Positions 47,846 to 59,312 of a stretch of 64,000 bases of DNA are shown piece after piece. How positions within the stretch are numbered: position 1 is the first letter of the stretch; each line of letters starts with the position of its first letter. This DNA comes from Peromyscus leucopus (taxonomy: Eukaryota; Chordata; Mammalia; Rodentia; Cricetidae): NCBI RefSeq assembly GCF_004664715.2, contig NC_051072.1:34907142-34971141 (forward strand), in the 5' to 3' direction. The translations under genes were made by a program, and so were the position numbers. The notes under the pieces were generated by a model that did not search any database, was not told the origin of the DNA, and saw only the letters and a program-made list of their open reading frames with translations.

Positions 47846-49744
47846 GTTTCACCTAAAAAAGAGACGAGAAAACACAAGGGCTAATAGGATGCTTGATCTA
47901 TGCTCGCTGGGCCGCCTGTGTTTAAAAAGAAACAGTGTCAAAATAAGAGAAACCCTTGACTTTTACACTTCATCTCGAGAAGTTAGCCAAGTTCCCAAAA
48001 GACCAGTTCTGATGTGCAAGATCTACTTTCTCAGTACACTGGAGATTCTTTTTACCCCAAGTTCACGGCCCCCCAGTGAACTTGTTTGTTCAGAGGTTTT
48101 TGCTGACTTCTGGTAAACAGTTTTATGATCTATACTATACACGGGTTTATTAAACTCTAATCATATTTCCTCTCTTCTTTTCAAGTCTGAGGAATCCTAA
48201 TGATTTCAGCCCGCCTTCCTATGGTTACCCACCCCCTACTCCTTCATCTTGGATGCTCTTCTTTGGTCTTACTTTAAATCCATCATGCCTTTTCCTACGA
48301 GACTAACGACCACAGCAGCACACAGGTTTCTGTGTGCCAACACGTGACTTTCTGGACTCACATGAAGAGTGACTGACACTGTCTGCAACTCTTCTCTCTC
48401 CACAAAGAAGCCAGGCCCGTAGGCTTCTGGTGAGCCTTTCCTAAGGGCAGCTCTCTGTGTGGGCATATATATATTTCCTCGAAGGTGGCCATTGGCTAGC
48501 AGTTGTTTACATCAAGAGGGGCCCTCTATGTTCAGCTATGACAGACTGCTTTGGCCTTTGTTTACAAGGCAGGACTTCATTTCTGCTCTAGAAACCAGCC
48601 CCTGGCTCACTCAGCTCCTCTTCTCTAGTTCTCTGGACTGACTCCCAGAGGGCAGTGCCCACTCTTGAACCAAATTCCCATCCATCTTCAATACACAGTG
48701 AAACACGTGAGGCCAGAGGAATGCTTTGACGAGAAGGGTGCTGGTCACCAAGCCTAACGATCTCCGGTCATTCTCCGGAGCCCATGTGGTAGGAGGGAGC
48801 TGACTTCCACAAGTTATCTTCTGACCTGTACGTACATGCGGTGGCATGCATCCATACCCTCACAAAGAAATAAATGTCATTTCAAAAGCTAATATGAGCA
48901 ACCGTTACATGACCTTTTTAAAATTATTCAAAAATCATATTGCTCTACACACTTTGTCCCAAAGTTACGCAACTTCACCTTCGTGCTCTCTTCAAAATCC
49001 AGACTACAGCCTTTACACCCAAGCCCACCAGTATCGACATCACCTTTTAATTCATGTCAGGAAAGGAAACCTCGCACGCGCCGACATAAAAGACGATGCT
49101 ATTCTGCCTCCCTTCTCTCTTGTATTCTTCCAAGTAGAGTCAGCTCCTCTCCCAGGGCTCTGGTCACAGAGCCTGCGAAGTCAGCCAACATGACAATGCC
49201 CTGTGCACCCTCACCCCTGTCCCAAGTCCCCAGCTCTGTAGTCCCAAGCACTCTGATGGAACCCGAACTAAACCGGAATGAAAGAAAAGCTCTATCCCTC
49301 CCCACACTCAGCCTAGGGGGAAACAGAGCATTTTAGTAAGGAAACGCTGGACGGGCAGTTCTTACAAGAAATATTTCAAACAAATCTCAGAATCCTGGGA
49401 ATACATATGTATTGAAAATAAACGCCATGGTTAACCGAGAAAGTGTTATATTTTGAGCCAACGAAATAGAACTTTTCAGTGTGTGCCACTGCAAATCTGG
49501 GAAGAATGTTCATGCTTTTTTAAGTCAGTCCCCCAAACGGTACAGGGTTTTCATTTGTTTCTTGTTTTAAAAACCTAATGAAGCTTTGGATCTTATAGTC
49601 AATTTACTTAAAATGACTCCCTTTGGCCTCTAGACTATACTGTACCCAAGTTCATTGTGTTTGTCTCCTACAGCAGCTCTCGCATTGTTAAGGGTAAGCC
49701 TCCTTTCACTGCCGTACAATGCGAGACACAATGCTGTCGGCGGT
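47846..49744. other. Intronic sequence, nothing recognised
   Basis: Overlapping ORFs of 60-117 codons at 48269-49336 show no domain and no conserved splice context. No nameable repeat. Confidence 0.4.
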
Positions 49745-49890
49745 CCTGACAGCGAGCGGCAAACCCGGGCTTCATTCCCAGGCCAGACACTGAGGCATTG
49801 TGCGACTCTGCTCAAGCCCCATAAACCTATCCACGCTTCAGCTTCCCCATGATTAACCAGTAACATTTAACACTATCTGCCACTTCCTTT
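49745..49890 (+). repeat. MIR relic, plus strand
   Basis: GCAAACCCGGGCTTCATTCC, ATTGTGCGACTCTGCTCAAG and CGCTTCAGCTTCCCCATGAT follow the MIR order from tRNA-like head to core. Confidence 0.55.
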
Positions 49891-51139
49891 CTGGAGGAGG
49901 ATGTTAGCAGGCATGAGTTCAATGCTTTAAGCTCCTAAGAAAGGCGCCAGACGGACACATCACCGTTCATCCTGATGCTCATTTTCCTAAGGTATCTTGG
50001 CGGCTAGTTAGCTTCCCCGGGCGAGGGTCTGGCAGCCCGGCACGCAGCCCAGCCTGGAGCCCCTTCGATAGGCTCGGAGCAGCCACTTCACATTCTCGAC
50101 CCCACCCGAGCGCAACCCAAGTTCTGCACACAAAAATCCAAGGCCCTACGAAGCAGGAAACAAAGAACAATCTGAATCATAACCGCACTCTCAGGGAGCT
50201 ACAACCATCACTGTCTCCTGTGCCTAGACTATTTCAGCCTTTTTCCATGGGGTCCGTTATTACTTGCTCCTTTTTGAAAGGAGGAAGGGGACCGTGTGTA
50301 TCAAGAATAAATTAATCAAGAACAAGTCCAACTGTAACAGAAAAACTGAGGCTTAGATTATAGCCTGGTAGCCAGCCCTACAGCAAGATACTAAGGTCTT
50401 GAGTTTTATACGTGTCTGTTGGGAACAGCGTTAGACATCCGTCAGATGTGGCAGTGCCCTGAAGACCGTAGGCACTTGTTGAATATCTGCGTAAGAAACT
50501 AGCACTGCAAAGTACTACTTCGGCACTTAGCGATGTATTTCATTGGCACTGGCTCTGGCTATCCTCCAAATCACACACTAGGCCCTCAGATGGTGTGAAC
50601 ACTCAGCCTTCTTACTACTAGGATCTCGCCCACCAGAAGGAAAAAGGCCTGCCCTTCTGCTGACTTGTTGAGCCCCTACTCAAAGTACTGCTCAGAGGAA
50701 CTTCTTCAACACTCTCCCCCATTCCTTACTGTAGGTAAAGACTGCCGCATGCAGTTGTTCCTATCATATTTACCAGCTGATTAAAAAGGCTCACTCAGAC
50801 CCAAGGACATACTCATTTTTGGTCTCTCTACTGGTTCTAAAAGACTCTGGTGTTACTGATTCTGAGGGTGGCCAGGCATCAAAACAGCAAGAGAATTGTC
50901 CTGCCCCCACATATTTCTGGGAGAGAGGCTTGCTGCACAGCCTCCTGCTCTGGCATTAGCCCATGCACTGCCAGGATTTCCTACCATCCCATGGCATGAA
51001 GTTCCCAGCCTTGTGGGACATAGCATTTGTTTCAATCAATGCTCTGTTTTGCACCATGAATACAAGATTTTATTCTGAGCACGATTCCAATTTGATTGAA
51101 GCTCTAGAGCTGCTGGAATTTTTTTTTTCTCCAGTCGCT
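49891..51139. other. Intronic sequence with a small GC-rich patch
   Basis: A GC-rich, CpG-bearing patch at about 50010-50120 (CCCGGGCGAGGGTCTGGCAG) stands out from the AT-rich background but is too short for a CpG island. No gene or repeat recognised. A weak L2/MIR-end look-alike lies near 50450-50490. Confidence 0.4.
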
Positions 51140-51322
51140 CCAGGTCTTCCCCACCCACACAGACACTGCCCAAGCCACGGTTTCTTCCTTATTGAAATAC
51201 AGGTCTGCCCCAACCACACAGACACTGCCCAAGCCACGGTTTCTTTCTTATTTAAATCTAGATCTTCCCCAGCCACACAGACACTGCCCAAACCACAGTT
51301 TCATCCTTACTGAAATATGGGC
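51140..51322 (+). repeat. 59-bp minisatellite, about 3.1 copies
   Basis: CACACAGACACTGCCCAA recurs at 51156, 51215 and 51274, a strict 59-bp period. Intervening sequence is also conserved (TTTCTTCCTTATTGAAATA and variants). Copies differ at several positions. No known SINE or LINE is recognised in the unit. The 73-codon minus-strand ORF is its translation, and since 59 is not a multiple of 3 it is not a protein repeat. Confidence 0.95.
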
Positions 51323-51359
51323 CTTAGCAGACAAAAAAACCTAATAGCTTCTGTAACAG

Positions 51360-51363
<4 letters not shown>

Positions 51364-51413
<50 letters not shown>
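51364..51413 (+). repeat. (GA)n microsatellite
   Basis: About 25 perfect GA units, 40 bp after the 59-bp minisatellite. Confidence 0.97.
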
Positions 51414-51416
<3 letters not shown>

Positions 51417-51579
51417 GAGCACAGCACTCAAGAAATGCTTGTTTCATGACACATCTTTGAGTCAAGGCCATATCTTAAAAACAAGAGAAAACTCACTTCT
51501 TACTTTCGATCTATGTCTCATGCAGTGTGGCTTCAAACTCAGAAAGAAGCAGGTAGATATTAGTTCTAGAGGGTTTTTC

Positions 51580-51652
51580 TTTTTAAAAATTATTTAAATA
51601 TTTTCCACACATGCCTGTGCACCACATGCCTGCCTGGTATCTGTGGAAGGAC
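51580..51652 (-). mobile_element. B3/B2 SINE 3' fragment, minus strand
   Basis: ATGCCTGTGCACCACATGCC and TGCCTGGTATCTGTGGAAGG match the part of the B3 antisense that is repeated at 39175-39339. The rest of the SINE is absent. Confidence 0.5.
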
Positions 51653-51664
51653 ATTAATTTCTAA

Positions 51665-51760
51665 AACTGTTGTCTTTATTGTTTTATTTATTTATTTTCA
51701 TTTTATTTGCAGTGCTGGAGATTGAGCTCGGGGCTTCACAAGTGCTTGCAATAATCAACC
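51665..51760 (-). mobile_element. ID-family SINE relic, minus strand
   Basis: A T/TTTA-rich tail is followed by AGTGCTGGAGATTGAGCTCG and GGGCTTCACAAGTGCTTGCA, the antisense ID core. The far end is lost. Confidence 0.55.
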
Positions 51761-51984
51761 ACAAGTCTGTCTTTGGAAACTGTAACCCAAAAGAACACAC
51801 AAATCGACGCCAAATGTGTGGCAGGCTGGGTCTGCGCCGCTTCAGTTCTACAGAAGAGAGATATCAGGATCAGGAGGACTGGATGCCCACAGAAGTTGAA
51901 AGAAAGAAAGAAAGGAAATAGAAGAAGAGGCAGCTAATACCATTGAGCACAAAATATAAGAGATTTGTGTGTATTAAGTCAATG

Positions 51985-52075
51985 ATTCTGATTTTAAGAA
52001 AACTGGGGCCCAAAGAAGTAAAGTAGTTTGTCTACCAGGAACCGGAGCCTCTGGAAATCTAGGTCTCTCACATCT
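51985..52075 (-). repeat. MIR relic, minus strand
   Basis: GATTTTAAGAAAACTGGGGC and CCAAAGAAGTAAAGTAGTTT follow the antisense MIR core ('ttttacagatgaggaaactgaggcccagag..taag'). Confidence 0.6.
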
Positions 52076-54380
52076 GAGAGTGCGTCAAGAAGAAGCAACT
52101 TCAGAGTCACTCTCTCACGGGTGACCCAGCTAAGATGAAGAACCAGAGCACTCCTAAGGGGCAGGGCTGGGGCCTGCGTCAGGACTGCTTAGCTCCTCTA
52201 GAGTTCTGGCTCATGTCCTCATGCCTCAGGAACTGCTACATCCAGAGGCAGGGAACAGAACATCATAAATGGGAAGTTCCAGTTGTTCTGAAGGAGTCGG
52301 AGAGCTCTGGAGACAAGGCTGATTTCTTGGCTGAAGAGAAGGATGTCAGAGCCACCATGTACATTCCTTCCTCCCCTGCACCATCCCCTTTACAACTGAT
52401 GCACCCCTCATCCCGGGCAAGGATGTAGTGATGCTATGTGATGCTCCCTGTCTCCATCAATCACTTTCTGTGCCTGCCCTACTAACCCTCTAAATTAGGG
52501 AACAGGGAAGGGAAAGAGAGGCTTGGCCAGTTTGTTTCTTTCATTTCACCCCTTTTTGTCCTTGGAAAGGAAACCACTTATCTGAAGAGAAGCCCATGCT
52601 GGACACAGATTTCTGATTCTATAAACAGAAACACATCTGTTGTGGAAAAGGCAACAATGGAATAGTCTTCCCGTTATTGCCCTTAAAATATATGTGCGTA
52701 TAAATTTTGCTTCAATAAAGTAAGCTAATGAGAAAAACAAAGTTTTTTAAAGTTGATTGAGGGAGTTATGGGGAGAAATGCATGTCTCATAGAAATGTCA
52801 GGTCTCATAGAAATGCATGCAAAGGCAAGGATCGATGAGGAACATGCATTCATAAGCCAATCCCTATTTGTGAGAAGAGAAAGGAATGTCAAACACGTCC
52901 CACAACCCTGGAAGCCTCTGAGTTCTTGTAAACATGGGAGAAGAGTGCAAGCTCAAAACGGCACCAAATGCAGCAAAAATACTAAGCAGGCAGACAGAAT
53001 ACTGTTGCCCTTGACCACCAGACAGCTCAGAAGACTTCCCTGAATTGCAAGAGCAATCCACCTTTTGAGGTGAAAAATCCTGCTGCCCTTTAAAAGCCTA
53101 GTGAGAAAAAACAATCAACTGTTTTCATAGAAGATGGGTCAAACCTTAAGGCCATGTAGGCAGGGAGCTCACAGACGAAGGCCCTGGTCCGGAATTGTCC
53201 CAGGGCTGGGGCTTCTGGCCAATACATCACACTGCCTCGGGACACTAAGTCTGTCTTTGCAGTACCCTTTGTATTTCTCAATCCACATTCCTTTTTTTGG
53301 GGTGAAATACTCCATTATTTCTGCTTTGTTCTGGGCTGTCTCCTGTCTCTGTCCCTATTAACTCGTGGCAACAAAAGAAACAAACAGAAGCAGGGGATTT
53401 CATGCTTAGTAGCTATAGACACTGGCCTCACGGCTTTGCAGAGGGCCAGACATCTGAGACTCTGAATGGAAGAGAGTGCCGCCGCGCTGAGGCAGACCGG
53501 GGGCCCACGTGGCTCCCAGTCTGCACATCCGTCATCCTTGATCAGGAGTATTCACCAGCCTGATACGGGTGTTTCAAGATTAACCAAAAGTGAGTCTTAA
53601 AAGTTAGGGCATGCATGGGACAACTAGATTTTAAGAGACCAACTCAAGATTCTCCTATATTCCTGGCTTATCCAGAAGTGTAGATCTGTCACACTCTTTA
53701 CAGATTAGGGGAATTAGAGTCAAAAAGAAAGAAACTAAGAAATTCCAAAAGGAGGCTGAGCTGGAAATACATGTGTTTCTTATTTTTAATATAGGATTTT
53801 TATCTTACAATAGTTTGACAGGAAATCTAATTTTTAAGTATAAACTTTTATAATGACAGAATTATCTAGTAAAAACAGCAATGAAATCCCTAGGCAACTG
53901 TTGTCTGTAACAGAACTCAAGCTTTATATTCATTTCATTCACAAACATCCCAATCAGGGCTTCACCTATATCAGTTTTAGAACATACACTATTTTTTCCC
54001 TAAAGAGTAAGGAAATACAAATTTAGTTAAAAGTGAAACACTAATACATTTTATATAAAACCTCCCCCCCATTATGTGAACAAATGTTTCTCAACAGAAA
54101 GTAGGTCTTGAAAATCTTTAATATTTCTTAATTGATTAAACATTTTAAATATTTCTTACCAAGGGCATTTTTCTCTATTTTATGCATTTGGAATGAGTCA
54201 GGTCATGGAAACATTGAAAGAGAATGGGCTCCCTGGACTGTCGTCCTTCAGATGGATTGAAATGTCACCAAAAGCTCCCTAGGAAGGAACTCAACAAAGT
54301 ATGTTCTTTGCCCTCTTAGTACTACAGAACTTCAGACCAAGAGGCTTATGATGCCTAAGAGAAGAAAATAAATTCAACTA
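52076..54380. other. Intronic sequence, nothing recognised
   Basis: ORFs at 52135-53361 lack motifs. A CpG-bearing GC-rich patch lies at 53475-53515 (GTGCCGCCGCGCTGAGGCAG). No nameable repeat. Confidence 0.4.
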
Positions 54381-54397
54381 TTTTTTTTTTTTTTTTA
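54381..54397 (+). repeat. T17 run
   Basis: Homopolymer, 26 bp before the much longer T tract. Confidence 0.9.
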
Positions 54398-54418
54398 AAT
54401 CATGTAGTTCTTAACAGG

Positions 54419-54423
<5 letters not shown>

Positions 54424-54491
<68 letters not shown>
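54424..54491 (+). repeat. Uninterrupted poly(T) tract of about 68 bases
   Basis: Far longer than any other homopolymer in the window. No SINE or LINE body adjoins either side in the orientation that would make it a retroposon tail. The length may be unreliable in the assembly. Confidence 0.9.
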
Positions 54492-54494
<3 letters not shown>

Positions 54495-54499
54495 TAAGT

Positions 54500-55235
54500 C
54501 TTTGGACTCCATAAAAAATAAAGCTCATTTCCCCATATTCCAGGGGTCATCAATTCCTATAGATCTGTCCACCTCTACCACCCACCTCTGCCACTCAATT
54601 CCTAAGGCCCTGGGTCAGAACATTCCCACTCTCCTCAGGATGACTATGGTGTCTGCTGATGTCATCACCTCAAGCATTACCCACTTCCATCTCCAAAAGG
54701 CTATGATCTCTCTAGAACACATAAAACCCTTTCCATGACTTAAAATATTCTTGTGACCATCTGTATTGGTCAGGGTAATATCCAGACAAAGATCTTTTTG
54801 ATTTGGCCCTGGCTGTCATCTCTGGTTCCATGAAATGCTCATAAATCATCTAAAACAGGATTTGACACATAAAAGAGACCTGACAAGAATAATTCTTCAT
54901 ACTGGTATTTTCCCACTATAGACTTGGACCCCATGGAAACCACACACTCTGTTAGTGGCTCCGGGTCATCTAAAGAGAGTGTACCTGTCAATCTCCACCA
55001 TCTTTCTCTGGCATTTTTCAAAGTTCAGCTCAACACTGCTACCTCTCAAAACTCCTGTAACCGTCAGTCTAATCGAAATGACATCCTTGATATTCTGTTG
55101 GCATCTTTTCTCTTCCAGTATCATAACACCCACCAATCTGTCGGGTTCGTCTGCTGTCCATCTCCCCCTACTGGAGTTTGAGCACGTGAATGAAGGCACT
55201 AATTCTATTCTGGAACTGGATCTCTGACCCAGCAT
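54500..55235 (+). repeat. Probable L2 relic, plus strand
   Basis: C/T-rich sequence with TCTGTCCACCTCTACCACCC, AAAACCCTTTCCATGACTTA, TTTGATTTGGCCCTGGCTGT and CAAAGTTCAGCTCAACACTG is in L2 3'-half order. ORFs here are by-products. Confidence 0.5.
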
Positions 55236-56689
55236 CCAATTCACCGTGTGGCAGGTATTCCCCAGTCAGTGTAACACTTTGATTAAGTGCATGTCAGATA
55301 AACCTAAAGTGGAGGGATCCATAGCCACCAGGAGAAGGTATTTCACTGATGGCTATCACCTAATCCAGGAAATAAGACGACTTCTCGGGATCACTGGAGT
55401 AACATACAAGGCGTTATTACCAAATGAAAGCATAATGTACAATAATTAATAGGTATCATCATTATTAAAATGAGGGCTCTTTTTTTCACTTAGAACAGGG
55501 TTTTCCTAAAGAACATTGATTTCTGTGATTACCAATCAGGATTCTTTTCATAACATATAATTAAATATAATTCATGGTTAGGGTTTATTTATTCATCCAT
55601 TTGATCAAAGAGCCGATATAACACCAAATACCAATGCTCACTAATAACAAAGGCAGTTCTTTTGGTTTGCTGAAGTAAGAACAATTAAAATTGCTCATTA
55701 TATAAGATGAGATCACAGAAAATTTTTTTCTTGCCCTCGGAAGGGAAACTAAAAAGCAATTTTTAAACGTACTAGTCTATCCTGACTATTAAATTGATTC
55801 TTAGACGATAGGCCAGTTACTAGGAAGACACAGAGCAAAGAAAGGGTAAGGGCAGAGGCATATGCAGTCCCTGTACATCCTCAAAGCACGCTGCTGTAAC
55901 TACTGACAAAGACAAATGTTTACTTTGGTCTAGTGCGGAAGAGCCAATACAGTGAGCTAGATGTTATCTCGCCTCACACATCAACACACGCGCCAGACAG
56001 ATTCTGATTGCAAAGTCTGTTATTGGTGATGGAAAAGGCAGAGAGGGCACAGCTGGAGATCTCAGATCCACAGCTGAGCTGGCAGCAGGGGTAGTTCAAG
56101 ACATCTTCTCACTTTAAAAGCTGGAATCCATCTGAGTTATTCAAAGGTGTGTTTTATTAAAGAGGCGCTTTCAACTGTGATCAAACATCACGCGCAAAAG
56201 CTGGACGCAGATTCAGGCAGACAATTGAGATCACCTATGAACTATCAACAGATTTTCTCCAGCACCCACATACCACTTACCAAAACCAGCTACCAATAAA
56301 AAATAATCTGTTCGTGCCTCAAAAAAGTGCAAAGGAGCACGTGGACTTACATTTACGTCATAGTTGTTTTTAGTTCTTCATTCCCTAAAAGCCATACAAG
56401 CACAAATACCTTATAGGCGGTAAGGGAATCTTATAGTAGACTGATGATGGTATTAGGATATTCAGGTAAAATAAAGGCTAAATATTATCAACTCATTCTC
56501 CAGATGTCCAGGGGCTGTCTAAGCACACTCTATCAAAGGAGTTCAAAAACTAAACAGGAATATGTGAGATATAAGCATCACAAGTATTTTTTTTTTCTCT
56601 GATTGCAAAGAACTTATGAGTGATGTGTTAGACGGAGTCTGGTAATTCACAGAATGGGTGAGAAGACTAAAGGAACCATGAACCAAAAA
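55236..56689. other. Intronic sequence, nothing recognised
   Basis: AT-rich, with no gene or nameable repeat. Confidence 0.45.
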
Positions 56690-57245
56690 ATCCCAAGGGT
56701 CACCACAGTGGTCACTGCTGCGCTGGCACTAAAACCCTCACAAAGACAGAAGTTGGAACCAGGAGTGGGGTGTTGGTATCATTCGCCTGACCATGCTTTT
56801 GTTTGGTGGAATGCGGACTTTGGGGTTTATATTAGAAGAGCAGTTGAAAGCTTTAAGTGAGGTTTCATGGGCCATATTAGTACAAACATGGGAGCCAGTG
56901 GTGCTGAGGGTAAAGATGAAAAGAACCGGAGATGTGAAGAGCATTTTGACATCAACCACAGAGATGCAGTTTGGAGTTTGCCCAGCTGGTTTTCAGTCTT
57001 GCTTTGGTCCAGTCTTTCCACACGATGCTCCCTTTTGGAATGGTAATGTATATCCTGTGTCATTATATGTTGGAAGTATGTGATCTGCTTTTCATTGTGA
57101 CTTCATGGGAGATTACAGTTGAGATAGCATGAATCTCAGAAGAGACTTTGAACTTTTAAACAGTGTTGAGACTATTACAGACTATGGGATTTGGGAAGTT
57201 GGACTTAATGCATAGACTACAAGCCTATGGGGGTCAGGGAATCAA
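56690..57245 (+). mobile_element. MaLR-type LTR end plus internal sequence with primer-binding site
   Basis: A short 5' LTR remnant (to about 56750) is followed at 56754-56770 by TGGAACCAGGAGTGGGG. This is one mismatch from a tRNA-Leu(UAA) primer-binding site, as in the element at 8671. Internal MaLR-like sequence follows (AGCTTTAAGTGAGGTTTCAT, GACTATTACAGACTATGGGA), about 480 bp long, so most internal sequence is deleted. No retroviral ORFs. Confidence 0.65.
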
Positions 57246-57592
57246 ATGTGCTTTGAAAAAAATGGCCCCCATAAACCCATAGGGAGTGGCAATATTGGGA
57301 GGTGTGGCCTTGTTATAGAAAGTGGTCACTGGGGGGGTGGGGCAGGCTTTGAGGTCTCAGGTGCTCAAGTCACTCTCAGTGTGACGGTCTCTTCCTGCTG
57401 CCTGTGGTGCAAGATGTAGAACTTTAGCTCCTTCTCCAGAATCATGTCTTCCTTGACATCACCACGCTTCCCGCCATGATGATCATGAACTAAACCTTTG
57501 AACCGTAGTCAGCCCAATAAAATGTTTTCCTTTCTAAGAGTTGTGGTGGTCACGGTGCCTCTTCACAGCAATAAAACCCTAAGACTAACTAA
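57246..57592 (+). mobile_element. MaLR-type 3' LTR
   Basis: TGGCCCCCATAAACCCATAG, GGTGTGGCCTTGTTATAGAA, CGCTTCCCGCCATGATGATC, a CAATAAAATG poly(A) signal and CACAGCAATAAAACCCTAAG near the end. It pairs with the remnant at 56690 as the 3' LTR. Confidence 0.7.
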
Positions 57593-58650
57593 CACTGACT
57601 GCTTGATGGCCTGAGCCCAAATATGCCACAGCCACAGGGGTAACTAACTCAGTGCTCCAGCCAGGTGCCAGAGACCATCCAACTGGCCAAGCTGGAGGCC
57701 TGGCTGCCATGGAGTTGAGAAAAAAATGTCATCCCATCCCACAGCAATGAAAACAAGAAACTCCAACTTTTAAGTTGCTAAAGTCTACTACAGAATATCC
57801 AGTATTCATTTGCAGGGAAGCCCCCAACACTCTCAAGTCTACATTATATTCCTTGGTACAACAGAGAGCCAATTTCCTAGGCATAAAATGGAGCAAGATT
57901 AGTTTAAGTTCCACTTCCATAGACATTCTGACAGTTTTGAGAGTGGAAGGCCAACCAGCTGAGATCCAGGCAAGAGAGCAAACTGGGAGAGCTGGGAGAC
58001 GGCCTCGGCTTGCTGGGCAAATAGGTTTCGCCTTCTAACTCAGCTTTCCTGTTCTGTCGCCTCTCTCCTTTTCCCAACTCCTCTTGATCCGTTATGGCAC
58101 TGGATACTTGCTTTGTGTTACTCTCCCTTGACTTTCAAATCTTGTAGGAGGGAAAACGGGACTGGAAATCCAAGGAGCCCCGGCTACCACCTAGCCTTTC
58201 TCAATCAAGAAACCAAGGCACAGCAGGGTAGTCTGGGCTACTTCTGTCACTAGAAACATACAAATACAAAATCCCCTAAACTCCTTAAGGACATGTAAGT
58301 GGGCTTTTATGCACTTATTTATTTACTTACTTTAAATAAAACTATTCTGGGTTTCCACATGTCTGTCTAGCTAGTATCAAATACTGAGTTCTTCAGATTT
58401 CCCTTTCTCCAATTTGCAGAGCATACCATAATCATGAAGCAACTGTTAAAAGAAAACTACTCATCTGGAACATGGGGGAAAACAAAGCAATCATATTTAT
58501 GGTTAACACAAAAACCGTAGAAATAAAATACTGTCTCTGGCTGACAAACTTCGTTTTCCCCAAAAGAATAAAATGGAAGATTTGCAGTGAACTGTCATAT
58601 TAAAGGGAAAAAAAAATAGTGGGGCAAAAGGAGTAGAAAAATGCTTAGAC
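57593..58650. other. Intronic sequence, nothing recognised
   Basis: No gene or nameable repeat. Confidence 0.45.
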
Positions 58651-58864
58651 CAATGGTTCTCAGACCCCCTTGGGGTTCACATACCAGACATTTACATTAC
58701 GATTCATAACAGTAGCAAAACTACAGTCACAAAGTAGCAAAGAAATGATTTGATGGTTGGGGGTCACCACAACATGAGGAACTGGATTAAAGGGTCTCAG
58801 CGTTAGGAAGTTGAAAAACCACTGGATTAAAGGGTCTCAGCGTTAGGAAGTTGAAAAACCACTG
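58651..58864 (-). mobile_element. URR1-type hAT DNA transposon with internal tandem duplication
   Basis: It begins CAATGGTTCTCAGACCCCCT and ends AAAAACCACTG, with the hallmark GGGGGTCACCACAACATGAG inside. It is inverted relative to the copy at 7533. Flanking 8-mers GCTTAGAC and GATTAGAT match at 6 of 8 positions, consistent with a decayed hAT target-site duplication. The right end is present twice owing to a 40-bp duplication. Confidence 0.88.
58781..58860 (+). repeat. Exact 40-bp tandem duplication in the URR1 end
   Basis: 58781-58820 and 58821-58860 are identical base for base. Each starts ACTGGATTAAAGGGTCTCAG. A partial third copy (ACTGGATTA) follows at 58861. The duplicated unit includes the right terminal inverted repeat. 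Confidence 0.98.
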
Positions 58865-58884
58865 GATTAGATAAGGCATGTTTT

Positions 58885-58886
58885 GA

Positions 58887-58930
<44 letters not shown>

Positions 58931-59027
58931 AGGAAGGAAGGAAGGAAGGAAGGAAGGAAGGAAGGAAGGAAGGAAGGAAGGAAGGAAGGAAGGAAGGAAG
59001 GAAGGAGAGAGAGAGAGAGAGAGAGAG

Positions 59028-59114
<87 letters not shown>

Positions 59115-59132
59115 AAAAGAAAAAGAAAAAAA
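58885..59132 (+). repeat. Complex (GAAA)n(GAAG)n(GA)n(GAAA)n purine tract
   Basis: About 248 bp of pure purine on the plus strand. GAAA units run to about 58929, GAAG units to about 59004, GA units to about 59030 and GAAA units to 59132. The Lys/Glu/Arg and Phe/Leu/Ser ORFs are its translations. It directly precedes a B2. Confidence 0.98.
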
Positions 59133-59133
59133 G

Positions 59134-59312
59134 ATGGGCTGGAGAGATGGCTCAGAGGTTAAGAGCACTGGCAGCTCTTCCAGAGGTCTTGAGTTCAATT
59201 CCCAGCACCCACATGTTGGCTAACATCTATAAAGAGATCTGGTGCCCTTTTCTGGCTTGCAGGCATAACACTGTTATACATCATAAATAAATTTAGAAAA
59301 AGCTTTAAAAAA
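59134..59312 (+). mobile_element. B2 SINE, plus strand
   Basis: GGGCTGGAGAGATGGCTCAG, AGTTCAATTCCCAGCACCCA, GATCTGGTGCCCTTTTCTGG and a late CATAAATAAATTT tail. Well preserved. Confidence 0.95.

Noticed and set aside
49995..50120. CpG island and alternative promoter
   Set aside because: Too short, with only a handful of CpGs and no TATA or initiator context. Listed only as a GC-rich patch.
51140..51322. Zinc-finger-like or protein-coding tandem repeat
   Set aside because: The 59-bp period shifts the frame in each unit, and no Cys/His finger pattern is present.
58827..59290. Long Lys/Glu/Arg-rich and Phe/Leu/Ser-rich ORFs
   Set aside because: Direct translations of the purine microsatellite.
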